DNA from: Cytobacillus stercorigallinarum
GTDB taxonomy: Bacteria; Bacillota; Bacilli; Bacillales; Cytobacillaceae
Length of the DNA: 64,000 bases
Assembly (NCBI RefSeq): GCF_014836495.1
Contig: NZ_JACSQT010000001.1
Coordinates: 1-64,000, forward strand
Reading direction: 5' to 3'
Of this stretch, positions 28,974-38,263 are shown piece after piece (position 1 is the first letter of the stretch; the number at the start of each line of letters is the position of its first letter). A program made the translations under genes and the position numbers. The notes under the pieces are model-generated. The model was not told where the DNA came from, did not search any database, and saw only the letters and a program-made list of their open reading frames with translations.

Positions 28974-29730
28974 GGGACTCCATCTCCTTCCAAATCGTTT
29001 GAAAAATTTCCGCATTCAGTGGGTGGTTTCTTGTATCAAATGGAGAGCATTCTCTTAATTCCTCAGGTACTTCAAATACTTTATGAACCTTACCAGGGCT
29101 CGGTGAGAATAAATAGATGCGGTCGCTCATCGCAATCGCTTCGCCGATATCATGTGTCACAAGAATAGCTGTTTTTCCAAATGATTTTAATGTGTCAGAT
29201 ACAAGATTTTCTAAATGTAATTTTGTTTGATAATCGAGAGCAGAAAATGGTTCATCTAACATGAGAAGTTTAGGTTCTGTTGCCAGTGTCCTAACAAGTG
29301 CTACCCTTTGTCGCATGCCGCCTGATAACTGTTTAGGATACAATGACTCCACATCTGATAATCCCATTTGCAGTAATAAATCTTTTGCATAAGCTTTTTT
29401 TTCTTCATCTAAGTGATGATTAATCTTTAAACCCAATAGAATATTTTCCTCAATGGTTTTCCAAGGGAATAGATAATCTTGTTGCAACATATACCCTATT
29501 TCACTTTTTAATGTAGCAACCTGTTTTCCTTCTAATTCTACTCGGCCCTCTGTTGGTTGGAAAAGACCTGCAATGATAGATAACAAAGTCGTTTTACCAC
29601 ATCCGCTCGGTCCTAAAAATGATATGAATTCTCCTTCTTCCACTTGAAGTGAGATATTAGAGAGGGCCGTCACTGCATTTGATTTCGTAAAGTAAGTATG
29701 ATGAATATCTTGCACGTTTAAGAATGTCAT
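28939..29730 (-). CDS. ytlC: ABC transporter ATP-binding protein, SsuB/YtlC type
   Basis: A 263-residue ATPase with Walker [12 protein letters not shown], signature [16 protein letters not shown], Walker [13 protein letters not shown], and switch His in [12 protein letters not shown]. Energises the import system. AAGGAG lies 8 nt or so before the ATG. The gene order (binding protein, ATPase, permease on one strand) is that of B. subtilis ytlA-ytlC-ytlD. Confidence 0.92.
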   Translation of the reverse strand: MTFLNVQDIHHTYFTKSNAVTALSNISLQVEEGEFISFLGPSGCGKTTLLSIIAGLFQPTEGRVELEGKQVATLKSEIGYMLQQDYLFPWKTIEENILLGLKINHHLDEEKKAYAKDLLLQMGLSDVESLYPKQLSGGMRQRVALVRTLATEPKLLMLDEPFSALDYQTKLHLENLVSDTLKSFGKTAILVTHDIGEAIAMSDRIYLFSPSPGKVHKVFEVPEELRECSPFDTRNHPLNAEIFQTIWKEMESLGSQESHKSTP

Positions 29731-29800
29731 CTTGCCGTCTCCTTTTTTTTCTGGATGGTTGAGCGAACAGACTCACTTCTATCCGCTCCATCTTGCACGA

Positions 29801-30796
29801 TTATTTAACTACTTTTTCGGCAATGGTTGTGTTGACAAGTGTTTCATAATCCACTCGAGCAGGAAGTTCACCTGCTTCATCCATAATGTTTTGCAAGTTC
29901 TCCCATTCGTCTTTTTCTAAAATAGGATCGGTTGCAAAGGAGCCTTGACTTTTATAACGGTCGATTGACATCGTTAAGATTTCTAAATCGGTATTATCAA
30001 AGTATTTTGTAATGATTTTCGCTGTTTCTTCTGCTGAATGTTCATCTACCCATTGTTGCGCTTTATAGATGGCCCGTGTGAATTTCTCTACTGTTTCTTC
30101 GTTTTCATTGATGAAGCTATCCTTTGTCATATATGCTGTATAAGGAAGCTGACCAGATTCTTCAGCGAAGGAAGCAACGATATGTCCAATGCCTTCTTTT
30201 TCAAAGACACTCGCAGTTGGTTCGAATAATTGTACAAACTCACCAGTACCGGATGAAAAAGCAGGGGCAATATTGGCAAAATCAATATTTTGAATAAGCT
30301 CTAAGTCAGTATGTGGATCAATGTCATGTTTTTTTAACGTATACTCACCAGCCATCTGCGGCATGCCACCTTTTCTTTGTCCGAGGAAAGTACTCTTCTT
30401 TACCATATCCCAAGAGAAATCTTGGATATCTTCCCTTGCAACAAGGAAGGTACCATCTGTTTGCGTCAGTTGGGCAAAGTTAATCACGGGATCATTTGCC
30501 CCTTGCGCCTGTACATAGATGGATGTTTCAGAGCCAACAAGAGCGATGTCAATACTATCAGATAAGAGAGCTGTCATCGTTTTATCGCCACCGGCTGTGG
30601 TGGTTAACGTAACATCCAATCCTTCCTCTTTAAAAAAACCTTTTTCAATTGCGACATATTGGGGAGCATAAAAAAGAGATCTTGTGACCTCGCCGATACG
30701 TATTTTTGTCACATCCTCTTTTCCGCAGGCAGCTATAGGAATGAGTAGAACAGAAATACAAAGAAGCATGAAGCTCCATTTAAGCCATTTTTTCAT
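29801..30796 (-). CDS. ytlA: NMT1/THI5-type solute-binding lipoprotein
   Basis: A 331-residue extracytoplasmic binding protein. A signal peptide with lipobox IAAC is followed by IRIGEVTRSLFYAPQYVAIEKGFF, the typical opening of NMT1-like proteins, then ALLSDSIDIALVGSE. Relatives bind thiamine precursors, riboflavin, sulfonates or nitrate-like ligands. No thiamine, FMN or other riboswitch is visible upstream, so the ligand cannot be named. GAGG precedes the ATG. First gene of the three-gene import operon. Confidence 0.88.
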   Translation of the reverse strand: MKKWLKWSFMLLCISVLLIPIAACGKEDVTKIRIGEVTRSLFYAPQYVAIEKGFFKEEGLDVTLTTTAGGDKTMTALLSDSIDIALVGSETSIYVQAQGANDPVINFAQLTQTDGTFLVAREDIQDFSWDMVKKSTFLGQRKGGMPQMAGEYTLKKHDIDPHTDLELIQNIDFANIAPAFSSGTGEFVQLFEPTASVFEKEGIGHIVASFAEESGQLPYTAYMTKDSFINENEETVEKFTRAIYKAQQWVDEHSAEETAKIITKYFDNTDLEILTMSIDRYKSQGSFATDPILEKDEWENLQNIMDEAGELPARVDYETLVNTTIAEKVVK

Positions 30797-30915
30797 TTTA
30801 GAACCTCCTCATTCAATGTTTCTTAGATTTTTGCATCTAAACTATCTTATGAGGGTGACAAATTTGTGTGATTGCCCATGTGAAATTTTTACTATATGTA
30901 AAGGAGGGAAAAGCA

Positions 30916-31680
30916 TTGATAATCGATAAATGGCGGTTTCCATCTCCGCACCCTCAAGTAAAGTTATCAATGATTACATATTTATCTAATGGTCTAAAAA
31001 TCAAAGGTCTATTAGCTGAACCAGAAAATGAAAACGTATCAGAAGGTTTTCTATATTTAAGAGGGGGGATTAAGAACGTCGGCAAAGTGCGCCCTAGTCG
31101 AATTGTGCAGTTTGCCCTCCAAGGTTTCATTGTATTTGCGCCTTTTTATCAGGGCAATCAAGGAGGGGAGGGAAATGAAGACTTTGCAGGCGATGACCGT
31201 TATGATGCCTTTTCAGCATTTCAACTATTAGCAGAACACCCTCGGGTAAAAAGGGTCCATGTCTTTGGGTTTTCTAGAGGAGGGGTAATGGCATTATTAA
31301 CGGCTTTACATATGCCTGAAGCGGCGTCAGTAGTTACGTGGGGTGGTGTGAGCGATATGTTCCTAACATATGAAGAAAGAGTGGACTTGCGTAAAATGAT
31401 GAAACGAGTCATCGGTGGAACGCCTCATAAATACCCGGAACGATATGAATATCGCACGCCATTATATGAACTTGACCAACTGCAAGCAAATGTATTAATT
31501 ATTCATGGAATCCTAGATCATAATGTTTCTGCCGAACATGCCTTCCGCTTAGAGAAGCGGTTAAAAGAGTTGGGTAAGCCTGTAGATACATGGTATTTCA
31601 AAGAGTATACGCACTATTTTCCACCAGCTATCAATAGACAAATTGTTCGTGATCTTGGGCGGTGGATGAAAGAACAATAA
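30916..31680 (+). CDS. ytmA: Alpha/beta hydrolase, YtmA family
   Basis: A 254-residue prolyl-oligopeptidase-like hydrolase. It has LRGGIKNVGKVRPSR, the nucleophile elbow FGFSRGG, and a C-terminal acid and histidine in IHGILDHNV and KEYTHYFPP. The substrate is unknown. TTG at 30916 follows AAGGAGGG by 7 nt, which fixes the start; upstream in-frame ATG has no site. Probably co-transcribed with ytmB 70 bp downstream. Confidence 0.88.
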   Translation: MIIDKWRFPSPHPQVKLSMITYLSNGLKIKGLLAEPENENVSEGFLYLRGGIKNVGKVRPSRIVQFALQGFIVFAPFYQGNQGGEGNEDFAGDDRYDAFSAFQLLAEHPRVKRVHVFGFSRGGVMALLTALHMPEAASVVTWGGVSDMFLTYEERVDLRKMMKRVIGGTPHKYPERYEYRTPLYELDQLQANVLIIHGILDHNVSAEHAFRLEKRLKELGKPVDTWYFKEYTHYFPPAINRQIVRDLGRWMKEQ

Positions 31681-31749
31681 GCTTTATTGTATTGAGATTG
31701 TAAGATACAATAGTTATATAAAACTCGATGAGCAAGGAGCAAAACAATT

Positions 31750-31992
31750 ATGGGTATGCCTTTAGAATTAAATACAATGATCGTTACGAAAGGAAGAGAA
31801 GAGCGGTTAAATGAAAATCTTTTTACATTAACAAAAGAAGGATACCGCCTCTACCCACTAAATATTCCACTTGAAGTAAAGAAAACAAGAGACGGTGAAA
31901 TCAGTGGTATGGGAAGCATCCAAAAATTAGAAATGGAAAATGATTGTACGAAAATTTTTTATCAACTCATATCGCTAAAATCAACAAACTAA
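31750..31992 (+). CDS. ytmB: DUF2584 protein YtmB
   Basis: An 80-residue soluble protein with PLELNTMIVTKG at the start and EGYRLYPLNIPLEVKK. It matches B. subtilis YtmB (DUF2584) in length and neighbours (ytmA upstream, pckA downstream). Function unknown. AGCAAGGAG precedes the ATG. Followed by a very stable hairpin. Confidence 0.85.
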   Translation: MGMPLELNTMIVTKGREERLNENLFTLTKEGYRLYPLNIPLEVKKTRDGEISGMGSIQKLEMENDCTKIFYQLISLKSTN

Positions 31993-32030
31993 AAAAAAGC
32001 CCGACACGGCCATTGCCGTGTCGGGCTTCT
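31991..32030. terminator. Terminator after ytmB (bidirectional)
   Basis: A 13-bp GC-rich stem AGCCCGACACGGC / GCCGTGTCGGGCT with a 4-nt loop. The A run on the left is a T run on the minus strand, so it acts best on leftward transcripts but also closes ytmB. Confidence 0.88.
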
Positions 32031-32212
32031 TCTCATTTGCTTTCGTATAATACAAGTGTCTGTTAAGCGACGACGGTCCGCAGATAGGTCATTGTTTCTT
32101 AAGTAGAAACTAATCCTTTGTAGACCCACATTCTCACTCAGTTCTAAGTATCCAATAACCGCCCTCCGCTAAATAAAGAGAACGAAATTGATGTACCCTC
32201 AAAATGCTGTAA

Positions 32213-32247
32213 CAAAAAACCTTCGGGCACAAAGCTCGAAGGTTTTG
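32213..32247 (-). terminator. Terminator of pckA
   Basis: AAACCTTCG / CGAAGGTTT stem followed on the minus strand by TTTTG. 5 bp after the stop codon. Confidence 0.88.
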
Positions 32248-32251
32248 ACTA

Positions 32252-33835
32252 TTAAGCGATAGGACCGCCTTTTTCAGCGATATCACTAGAAATATTACCG
32301 AATTTCTTGAAGTTTTCACGGAATTCATTGGCAAGTTCTTTTGCTTTTACATTATAGGCATCTTGATCTGGCCAAGTTTTGTTAGGTAATAGTACTTCAT
32401 CAGGAACACCTGTTACATGTTGCGGAATTTCTAAGCCGAATACTTGATCGGTTACTGTCTCAACAGAATTAAGTTCGCCTTCTAGAGCAGCTTCAACCAT
32501 TGCACGTGTATATGCAAGCTTCATACGGCTACCTACGCCATATTCGCCACCAGTCCAACCAGTGTTTACAAGGAATACTTTTGCGTTATGCTCGTCAATT
32601 TTTTTACCAAGCATTTCAGCATATTGTTGTGCAGGTAATGGTAGGAACGGTGAGCCAAAGCAAGTTGAGAAAGTCGCTTGTGGTGAAGTAATGCCACGCT
32701 CAGTACCAGCCAACTTAGAAGTGTATCCACTTAGGAAGTGATACATTGCTTGTTCTTTATTCAATTTTGAGATTGGAGGTAATACACCAGAAGCATCAGC
32801 TGTTAAGAAGATGATTGTGTTCGGGTGACCTGCAATACTTGGGTCAACGATATTGTCAATTGCTTGTAATTGGTAAGCAGCACGCGTGTTTTCTGTTAGC
32901 GTATTGTCCGCATAATCAGCTACACGAGTTTCTTTGTCTAATACAACATTCTCCAGTACTGCGCCAAAACGGATGGCATCGAAAATTTGTGGTTCTTTCT
33001 CGCGTGTAAGATCGATACACTTCGCATAGCAACCACCTTCAATGTTGAATACACCATTTGGAGACCAGCCATGCTCATCATCACCGATTAAACGACGGTT
33101 TGGATCAGCTGATAATGTTGTTTTACCAGTGCCGGAAAGACCAAAGAATAAAGCCACATCGCCTTCGCGGCCAACATTGGCTGAACAGTGCATAGGGAGG
33201 ATACCATTTTCAGGAAGCATATAGTTCATAACAGAGAAAATAGATTTTTTCATTTCACCAGCATACTCAGTACCACCAATAAGAACAATACGGCGTTCGA
33301 ATGAAACGATAATAAAGGTTTCTGAAGCTGTACCGTCAACTGCTGGGTCTGCTTTGAAATTAGGTGCTGAAATAACTGTAAACTCAGATTCGTGATCTAA
33401 TAAGTCTTCTTCTGTAGGTCGAATAAATAATTGGTGTGCAAAAAGGTTATGCCAAGCATATTCATTAATTACTTGGATTGGCATACGGTGTTTCTTATCC
33501 GCACCAGCAAATCCTTTGAATACGAAAACTTCTTCTTTCTCTTTTAAGAAAGCAATCACCTTGTTGTATAAGTTATTGAAGACTGCTTCAGAAATTGGTT
33601 GGTTCACACTTCCCCAATCAATTTTATCTTTAGAGCTTGCTTCTTCAACTGTATATTTGTCTTTAGGTGAACGACCTGTATACTTACCTGTTGTCGCGCG
33701 AATGGCACCAGTAGATGTAAGTACACCTTCATTACGGTTTAATACTTTCTCAACTAGTTGCGGCACAGATAATTGAACTTGGATGTTTTCGCCTTTTAGT
33801 AAATCATTTAACTCAGTTATCGATACAGAATTCAT
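32252..33835 (-). CDS. pckA: Phosphoenolpyruvate carboxykinase (ATP)
   Basis: Gluconeogenic enzyme turning oxaloacetate and ATP into phosphoenolpyruvate. Its 527 residues equal the B. subtilis enzyme. Visible are the kinase-1a P-loop GLSGTGKT at residues 232-239, the metal site in MHCSANVG, and RTRAxx-like [18 protein letters not shown] near the C terminus. AAGGAAGG precedes the ATG. A CcpN-type operator overlaps the promoter, consistent with repression under glycolytic growth. Confidence 0.97.
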   Translation of the reverse strand: MNSVSITELNDLLKGENIQVQLSVPQLVEKVLNRNEGVLTSTGAIRATTGKYTGRSPKDKYTVEEASSKDKIDWGSVNQPISEAVFNNLYNKVIAFLKEKEEVFVFKGFAGADKKHRMPIQVINEYAWHNLFAHQLFIRPTEEDLLDHESEFTVISAPNFKADPAVDGTASETFIIVSFERRIVLIGGTEYAGEMKKSIFSVMNYMLPENGILPMHCSANVGREGDVALFFGLSGTGKTTLSADPNRRLIGDDEHGWSPNGVFNIEGGCYAKCIDLTREKEPQIFDAIRFGAVLENVVLDKETRVADYADNTLTENTRAAYQLQAIDNIVDPSIAGHPNTIIFLTADASGVLPPISKLNKEQAMYHFLSGYTSKLAGTERGITSPQATFSTCFGSPFLPLPAQQYAEMLGKKIDEHNAKVFLVNTGWTGGEYGVGSRMKLAYTRAMVEAALEGELNSVETVTDQVFGLEIPQHVTGVPDEVLLPNKTWPDQDAYNVKAKELANEFRENFKKFGNISSDIAEKGGPIA

Positions 33836-33915
33836 CTGATGAATACCTTCCTTTATATAATATTATTTAAGAGATATGCATCTCAGTCGCTATTTGTGAT
33901 TATTTCTTCAAAAAT

Positions 33916-33943
33916 AGTATAACACATTTATTCATTCAGTCTA
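33916..33943 (-). promoter_or_regulatory. pckA promoter with CcpN-type operator
   Basis: On the minus strand: TAGACT (33943-33938), 16 bp, TATACT (33921-33916). The element TGTGTTATACT (33926-33916) fits the published CcpN consensus TRTGHYATAYW at every position and covers the -10 box. Confidence 0.6.
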
Positions 33944-34175
33944 TACTATATAAATCATTTTTATATAATTAATGAAATTGTCACAAATACAGGCAGTATT
34001 CATTATAAATAGCTTTTGCAAATTTAAAAAGGATAATCAGCAAATTTAATGTAATTTTTATATATATTAAGGAAAAATAACGGTATCATCTAAGCATCCC
34101 TTTGTTCGCTATCAAAACTCAGCGTATCGAGTAAGCATATGACAATTTTTACATTGAATAGTTGAGGAAAAACAA
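33944..34175. other. Divergent intergenic stretch between pckA and the metK leader
   Basis: About 230 bp, strongly AT-rich, with no open frame I would call. Apart from the promoters on either side nothing is recognised. Confidence 0.5.
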
Positions 34176-34204
34176 TTGACTATATTCCTTGTGTAAGTTA
34201 TGAT
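34176..34204 (+). promoter_or_regulatory. SigA promoter of the metK leader
   Basis: TTGACT (34176-34181), exactly 17 bp, TATGAT (34199-34204). Transcription would start near 34211, ten bases before the riboswitch. Confidence 0.75.
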
Positions 34205-34220
34205 GAATCCTTGAACGGAT

Positions 34221-34409
34221 ACTCTCTTATCCCGAGCTGGTGGAGGGACAGGCCCTATGAAACCCAGCAACCTGCCAACTACATTTTTATGAGCAAAGGT
34301 GCTAACCTGATGCAAGGATTTATTACTCACTATCCTTGAACGATAAGAGTGAAAGGCGCGAATCATTTTACTTCAACCTTTTCACTAAATCAGAGAAGAG
34401 GTTTTTTTT
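34221..34409 (+). ncRNA. SAM-I (S-box) riboswitch with terminator
   Basis: Aptamer 34221-34352: P1 arms ACTCTCTTATC and CGATAAGAGTG, conserved core GGTGGAGGGACAGGCCC, TATGAAACCCAGCAACC, and AAGGTGCTAACC. The expression platform is a terminator (34375-34383 paired with 34395-34403, then eight T). A competing antiterminator pairs AGTGAAAGG (34348-34356) with CCTTTTCACT (34377-34386). High SAM should stop transcription of metK. Confidence 0.96.
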
Positions 34410-34650
34410 CATGCTTTTTAACATGATGTTGGCGAATACGAGGAGCGGCTTTTGGAATGTACTATTTATGCATGGGGAAAAGATCCAACCATTTTATTCT
34501 CAATATTCCAAGTTAACGCATAGGTTATTAAGGGTATGAGATAAACATTGGCCCATAAATAATGAAGATTCAAATAAGGGAATGAGTTCCGTATCAAAAT
34601 TAAAGGCTAATATAAAGTCTTATTGATTCGATAAATAAGGAGGAAGTCAG

Positions 34651-35850
34651 ATGTCAACAAAACGTAGATTGTTTACTTCTGAATCAGTTACTGAAGGTCA
34701 TCCGGATAAGATCAGTGACCAAATTTCTGATGCAATACTAGATGCTATTTTATCAAAGGACCCGAATGCGAGGGTTGCTGCGGAAACGTCTGTTACTACA
34801 GGTCTTGTATTGGTTGCAGGTGAAATCACTACATCCACATATGTAGATATTCCAAAAATCGTTCGTGAAACCATTAAGGAAATTGGTTATACACGTGCAA
34901 AATATGGCTTTGATTCTGAAACATGTGCAGTATTAACTTCTATTGATGAGCAGTCAGCAGATATTGCTATGGGTGTAGACCAAGCATTAGAAGCGCGTGA
35001 AGGACAGATGACTGATGCTGAAATTGAAGCCATTGGTGCTGGAGACCAAGGTTTAATGTTTGGTTTTGCATGTAATGAAACAAAAGAGCTTATGCCATTA
35101 CCTATTTCATTAGCGCATAAACTTTCTCGCCGTTTAGCTGAAGTAAGAAAAGAGGAAATCTTACCTTATCTTCGCCCAGATGGTAAAACGCAAGTAACTG
35201 TAGAATATGATGAAAACAACCAACCTGTACGTATTGATACAATTGTTATCTCTACACAGCATCATCCAGAAATCAGTTTAGAACAAATCCAACGCAATTT
35301 AAAAGAGCATGTAATCAATCCGGTTGTTCCTACTGAATTAATTGATGAAAACACAAAATACTTTATTAATCCAACAGGACGCTTCGTTATTGGTGGACCT
35401 CAAGGAGATGCTGGCTTAACTGGTAGAAAAATTATTGTTGACACTTACGGCGGTTATGCTCGTCACGGTGGTGGTGCATTCTCTGGTAAGGATGCAACGA
35501 AAGTTGACCGTTCAGCTGCTTACGCGGCTCGATATGTAGCAAAGAATATTGTTGCTGCAGAACTAGCTGATAAAGCGGAAGTTCAATTAGCCTATGCAAT
35601 CGGTGTTGCTCAGCCTGTATCCATCAGTATTGATACATTTGGAACTGGAGCAGTATCTGAGGATGTTTTAGTTGAAGTTGTTAGAAACAATTTTGACCTC
35701 CGTCCTGCTGGTATTATTAAAATGCTTGATTTACGTCGTCCAATCTACAAGCAGACAGCTGCTTATGGACATTTCGGCCGTACAGATATCGATTTACCTT
35801 GGGAGCGCACAGATAAAGCAGAAGACTTGCGCAAGGAAGCTTTAAAATAA
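34651..35850 (+). CDS. metK: S-adenosylmethionine synthetase
   Basis: Makes SAM from methionine and ATP. The 399-residue protein has the family signatures [16 protein letters not shown] at the N terminus, [11 protein letters not shown], and the P-loop-like GGGAFSGKD. Length is standard. AGGAGG lies about 8 nt before the ATG. Transcription is controlled by the S-box riboswitch upstream. Between the riboswitch terminator and the start codon lie about 240 bp without a recognised element. Ends with a terminator. Confidence 0.98.
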   Translation: MSTKRRLFTSESVTEGHPDKISDQISDAILDAILSKDPNARVAAETSVTTGLVLVAGEITTSTYVDIPKIVRETIKEIGYTRAKYGFDSETCAVLTSIDEQSADIAMGVDQALEAREGQMTDAEIEAIGAGDQGLMFGFACNETKELMPLPISLAHKLSRRLAEVRKEEILPYLRPDGKTQVTVEYDENNQPVRIDTIVISTQHHPEISLEQIQRNLKEHVINPVVPTELIDENTKYFINPTGRFVIGGPQGDAGLTGRKIIVDTYGGYARHGGGAFSGKDATKVDRSAAYAARYVAKNIVAAELADKAEVQLAYAIGVAQPVSISIDTFGTGAVSEDVLVEVVRNNFDLRPAGIIKMLDLRRPIYKQTAAYGHFGRTDIDLPWERTDKAEDLRKEALK

Positions 35851-35866
35851 ATTAGAAAAGTTATGG

Positions 35867-35910
35867 CTGTAGAAAACGCCTTTAATGAGTTTTCTACAGT
35901 CTTTTTTTTT
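35867..35910 (+). terminator. Terminator of metK
   Basis: An 11-bp stem CTGTAGAAAAC / GTTTTCTACAG, 11-nt loop, run of nine T. Confidence 0.93.
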
Positions 35911-36189
35911 TGGAAAAAAAGGGGCTATCATAAAATTAATACGTCCAAAACGATTTGCTCGTACATCAAAAAGAATTTGATTAAAGTAATAGAACAAAAT
36001 TCGTTTTTTTAGATATTACAGATCCCCAATAATCGACATAAAGGGAAATCGAAACGATTTCATAAAAAATTAAAATTAATGTCATCTTTTCGTCTTAGAA
36101 GGTGGGTATAGAATAAATGTTCTTAAGTATACGAAGGAGAAAACATGAACATACTGCCTAGCATAAATCTTCCATTTTTTTTCGAAAGG
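35911..36189. other. Upstream region of asnB without a confident gene
   Basis: About 280 AT-rich bases. A 15-codon frame (36145-36192, start MNILPSINLP) follows a good AAGGAG but has no other support. No hairpin with a T run is seen, so it is probably promoter region rather than an attenuator. Confidence 0.4.
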
Positions 36190-36216
36190 TGAAACTTTTT
36201 AAAATAACTTAACGTC
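36190..36216 (+). promoter_or_regulatory. ECF-sigma (SigM/SigX/SigW-type) promoter of asnB
   Basis: TGAAAC (36190-36195), 17-bp spacer, CGTC (36213-36216). This is the SigM-type consensus TGAAAC-N16/17-CGTC without mismatch. It lies about 60 bp before the asnB start. Confidence 0.6.
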
Positions 36217-36276
36217 TATACAAGGTATGGGAAAATACAACAAACTAGATGAAATAAAAAGAAGGTGACGTACATA

Positions 36277-38169
36277 ATGTGTGGTTTTATTGGTTGTATA
36301 CATGATCAAGCACAAAAAGTACAAGAAGCAGATAAACAATTTGAGAATATGAATAACATTATTACTCATCGTGGGCCAGATGATGCCGGATATTATCGAT
36401 CTGATCATATCCAATTTGGATTCCGCCGATTAAGTATTATAGACATTGAAAGTGGTCATCAACCACTTACATTTGATAATGGTAAATATTGGATTATTTT
36501 TAATGGTGAAGTTTATAATTATGTTGAACTACGCGAGGAATTAATCAATAAAGGATTAACTTTTGAAACCCATTCGGATACTGAAGTGATTATTGCTTTG
36601 TATAGTTATTATAAAGAGAAGGCGGCAGAAAAGTTAAGAGGTATGTTTTCCTTCGTTATTTGGGATAAAGAGAAGCAAGAAGTATTTGGTGCGAGAGATC
36701 CTTTTGGCATTAAACCTTTTTATTATCTTGAAGATGATGAGACCACTTACTTTGCCTCTGAAAAGAAAAGTATTCTACTGGCATTGAAAAACGATGTCAT
36801 TAATTATGATGCTTTGCAGTATTATATGACTTATCAATTTGTACCTGAACCGATGACCATGTCGGTTGGTATAAAGAAACTTGAGCCAGGTCATTATTTC
36901 AAGAAGAAAATCGGTGGCTCTATGCATATTCAGCGTTATTGGAAAGCACATTTCCAACCTGTACAAAAAGAAGAATCTCAGTTTATTAAAGAGATTCAAG
37001 ATGTTTTAACGGATTCAGTTAAAATGCATATGCGTAGTGATGTACCTGTAGGCTCGTTTTTATCCGGTGGGATTGATTCTTCTATTATTGCATCCATAGC
37101 AAAACAGTTTCACCCAAATATTAAAACGTTTTCAGTAGGTTTTGAAAGGGACGGTTTTAGTGAAGTGGATGTGGCTAAAGAAACAGCTGAAAAACTAGGT
37201 GTTGAAAATATAAGCTATATCATCTCTCCAGAAGAATATATGCAAGAAGTACCTAAAATTATGTGGCACACAGATGACCCATTAGCGGACCCTGCTTGCG
37301 TTCCACTTTACTTTGTCGCAAGAGAAGCAAGAAAACATGTAACGGTGGTGCTATCAGGCGAAGGCGCCGATGAACTGTTTGGTGGATATAATATTTATCG
37401 TGAACCACAGGACTTAGAAATTTTTAATAAAATGCCTTCAGCAGGAAGAAAGTTATTGCGTACCCTTTCTCGAATCATGCCAGAGGGGATGAGAGGTAAG
37501 AGCTTTATTGAACGAGGAACGACTCCAATGGAAGAACGCTATATTGGTAATGCGAAAATGTTCTTAGAACATGAAAAAAGAGAATTATTGCAGGTTTATA
37601 ACGAGAAGAATGATTTTAAAGATATTACCCGTCCATTATATGCTGAAAGTGCAGCCTATGATGCGGTTAATCAAATGCAGTATATTGATATTCATACTTG
37701 GATGCGCGGAGATATTCTTTTAAAAGCAGATAAAATGACGATGGCACATTCATTGGAATTAAGGGTACCATTCCTTGATAAAGAGGTCTTTAATGTGGCT
37801 TCCACCATTCCAACCCATTTAAAAACATCTCATCAAACAACGAAATATATCCTTCGTAAGGCAGCAGAAGGTATTGTGCCAGAACATGTGTTGAACCGTA
37901 AAAAGTTAGGATTCCCGGTTCCTATCCGTCATTGGTTAAAGGATGAGATGTATGATTGGGCTAAGACACTAATTAAAGAGAGCCATACAGACTATTTAAT
38001 TAATAAAGAGTATGTAGTAAATTTACTTGAATGGCATGCACAAGGAAAAGCAGATTACAGTAGGAAAATCTGGACGGTCCTTATGTTTATTGTGTGGCAT
38101 GATGTTTTTATTGAGAAGAAGTATGATTTCGAAAACCAATTGGTTTCAGCTACAACTGCTAACTTTTAA
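36277..38169 (+). CDS. asnB: Asparagine synthetase (glutamine-hydrolysing), AsnB family
   Basis: Two-domain amidotransferase of 630 residues. The N-terminal class II glutaminase starts MCGFIGC, so Cys2 is the nucleophile once Met is removed. The C-terminal synthetase domain has the pyrophosphate loop SGGIDSS starting at S263. B. subtilis has several paralogues; one amidates meso-diaminopimelate of peptidoglycan. The position next to metK matches that of B. subtilis asnB (ytnA region). Start ATG 36277 follows AAGGTG; an in-frame ATG at 36265 overlaps that site and would bury Cys2. The ECF promoter suggests an envelope role. Confidence 0.93.
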   Translation: MCGFIGCIHDQAQKVQEADKQFENMNNIITHRGPDDAGYYRSDHIQFGFRRLSIIDIESGHQPLTFDNGKYWIIFNGEVYNYVELREELINKGLTFETHSDTEVIIALYSYYKEKAAEKLRGMFSFVIWDKEKQEVFGARDPFGIKPFYYLEDDETTYFASEKKSILLALKNDVINYDALQYYMTYQFVPEPMTMSVGIKKLEPGHYFKKKIGGSMHIQRYWKAHFQPVQKEESQFIKEIQDVLTDSVKMHMRSDVPVGSFLSGGIDSSIIASIAKQFHPNIKTFSVGFERDGFSEVDVAKETAEKLGVENISYIISPEEYMQEVPKIMWHTDDPLADPACVPLYFVAREARKHVTVVLSGEGADELFGGYNIYREPQDLEIFNKMPSAGRKLLRTLSRIMPEGMRGKSFIERGTTPMEERYIGNAKMFLEHEKRELLQVYNEKNDFKDITRPLYAESAAYDAVNQMQYIDIHTWMRGDILLKADKMTMAHSLELRVPFLDKEVFNVASTIPTHLKTSHQTTKYILRKAAEGIVPEHVLNRKKLGFPVPIRHWLKDEMYDWAKTLIKESHTDYLINKEYVVNLLEWHAQGKADYSRKIWTVLMFIVWHDVFIEKKYDFENQLVSATTANF

Positions 38170-38194
38170 GCTGAGAAAAAACATTAATCAAATT

Positions 38195-38225
38195 AAAACC
38201 CGAACAATAGTCCGGGTTTTTTTCT
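38195..38225 (+). terminator. Terminator of asnB
   Basis: AAAACCCG / CGGGTTTT stem with a 10-nt loop and T tail. Confidence 0.88.
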
Positions 38226-38263
38226 TGTTATTTGATATGTTGATTTTCTTAACTGCCTTATTT

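Noticed and set aside
34336..34539. Small frame over the metK leader
   Set aside because: It starts inside the SAM riboswitch and crosses its terminator, with no ribosome site.
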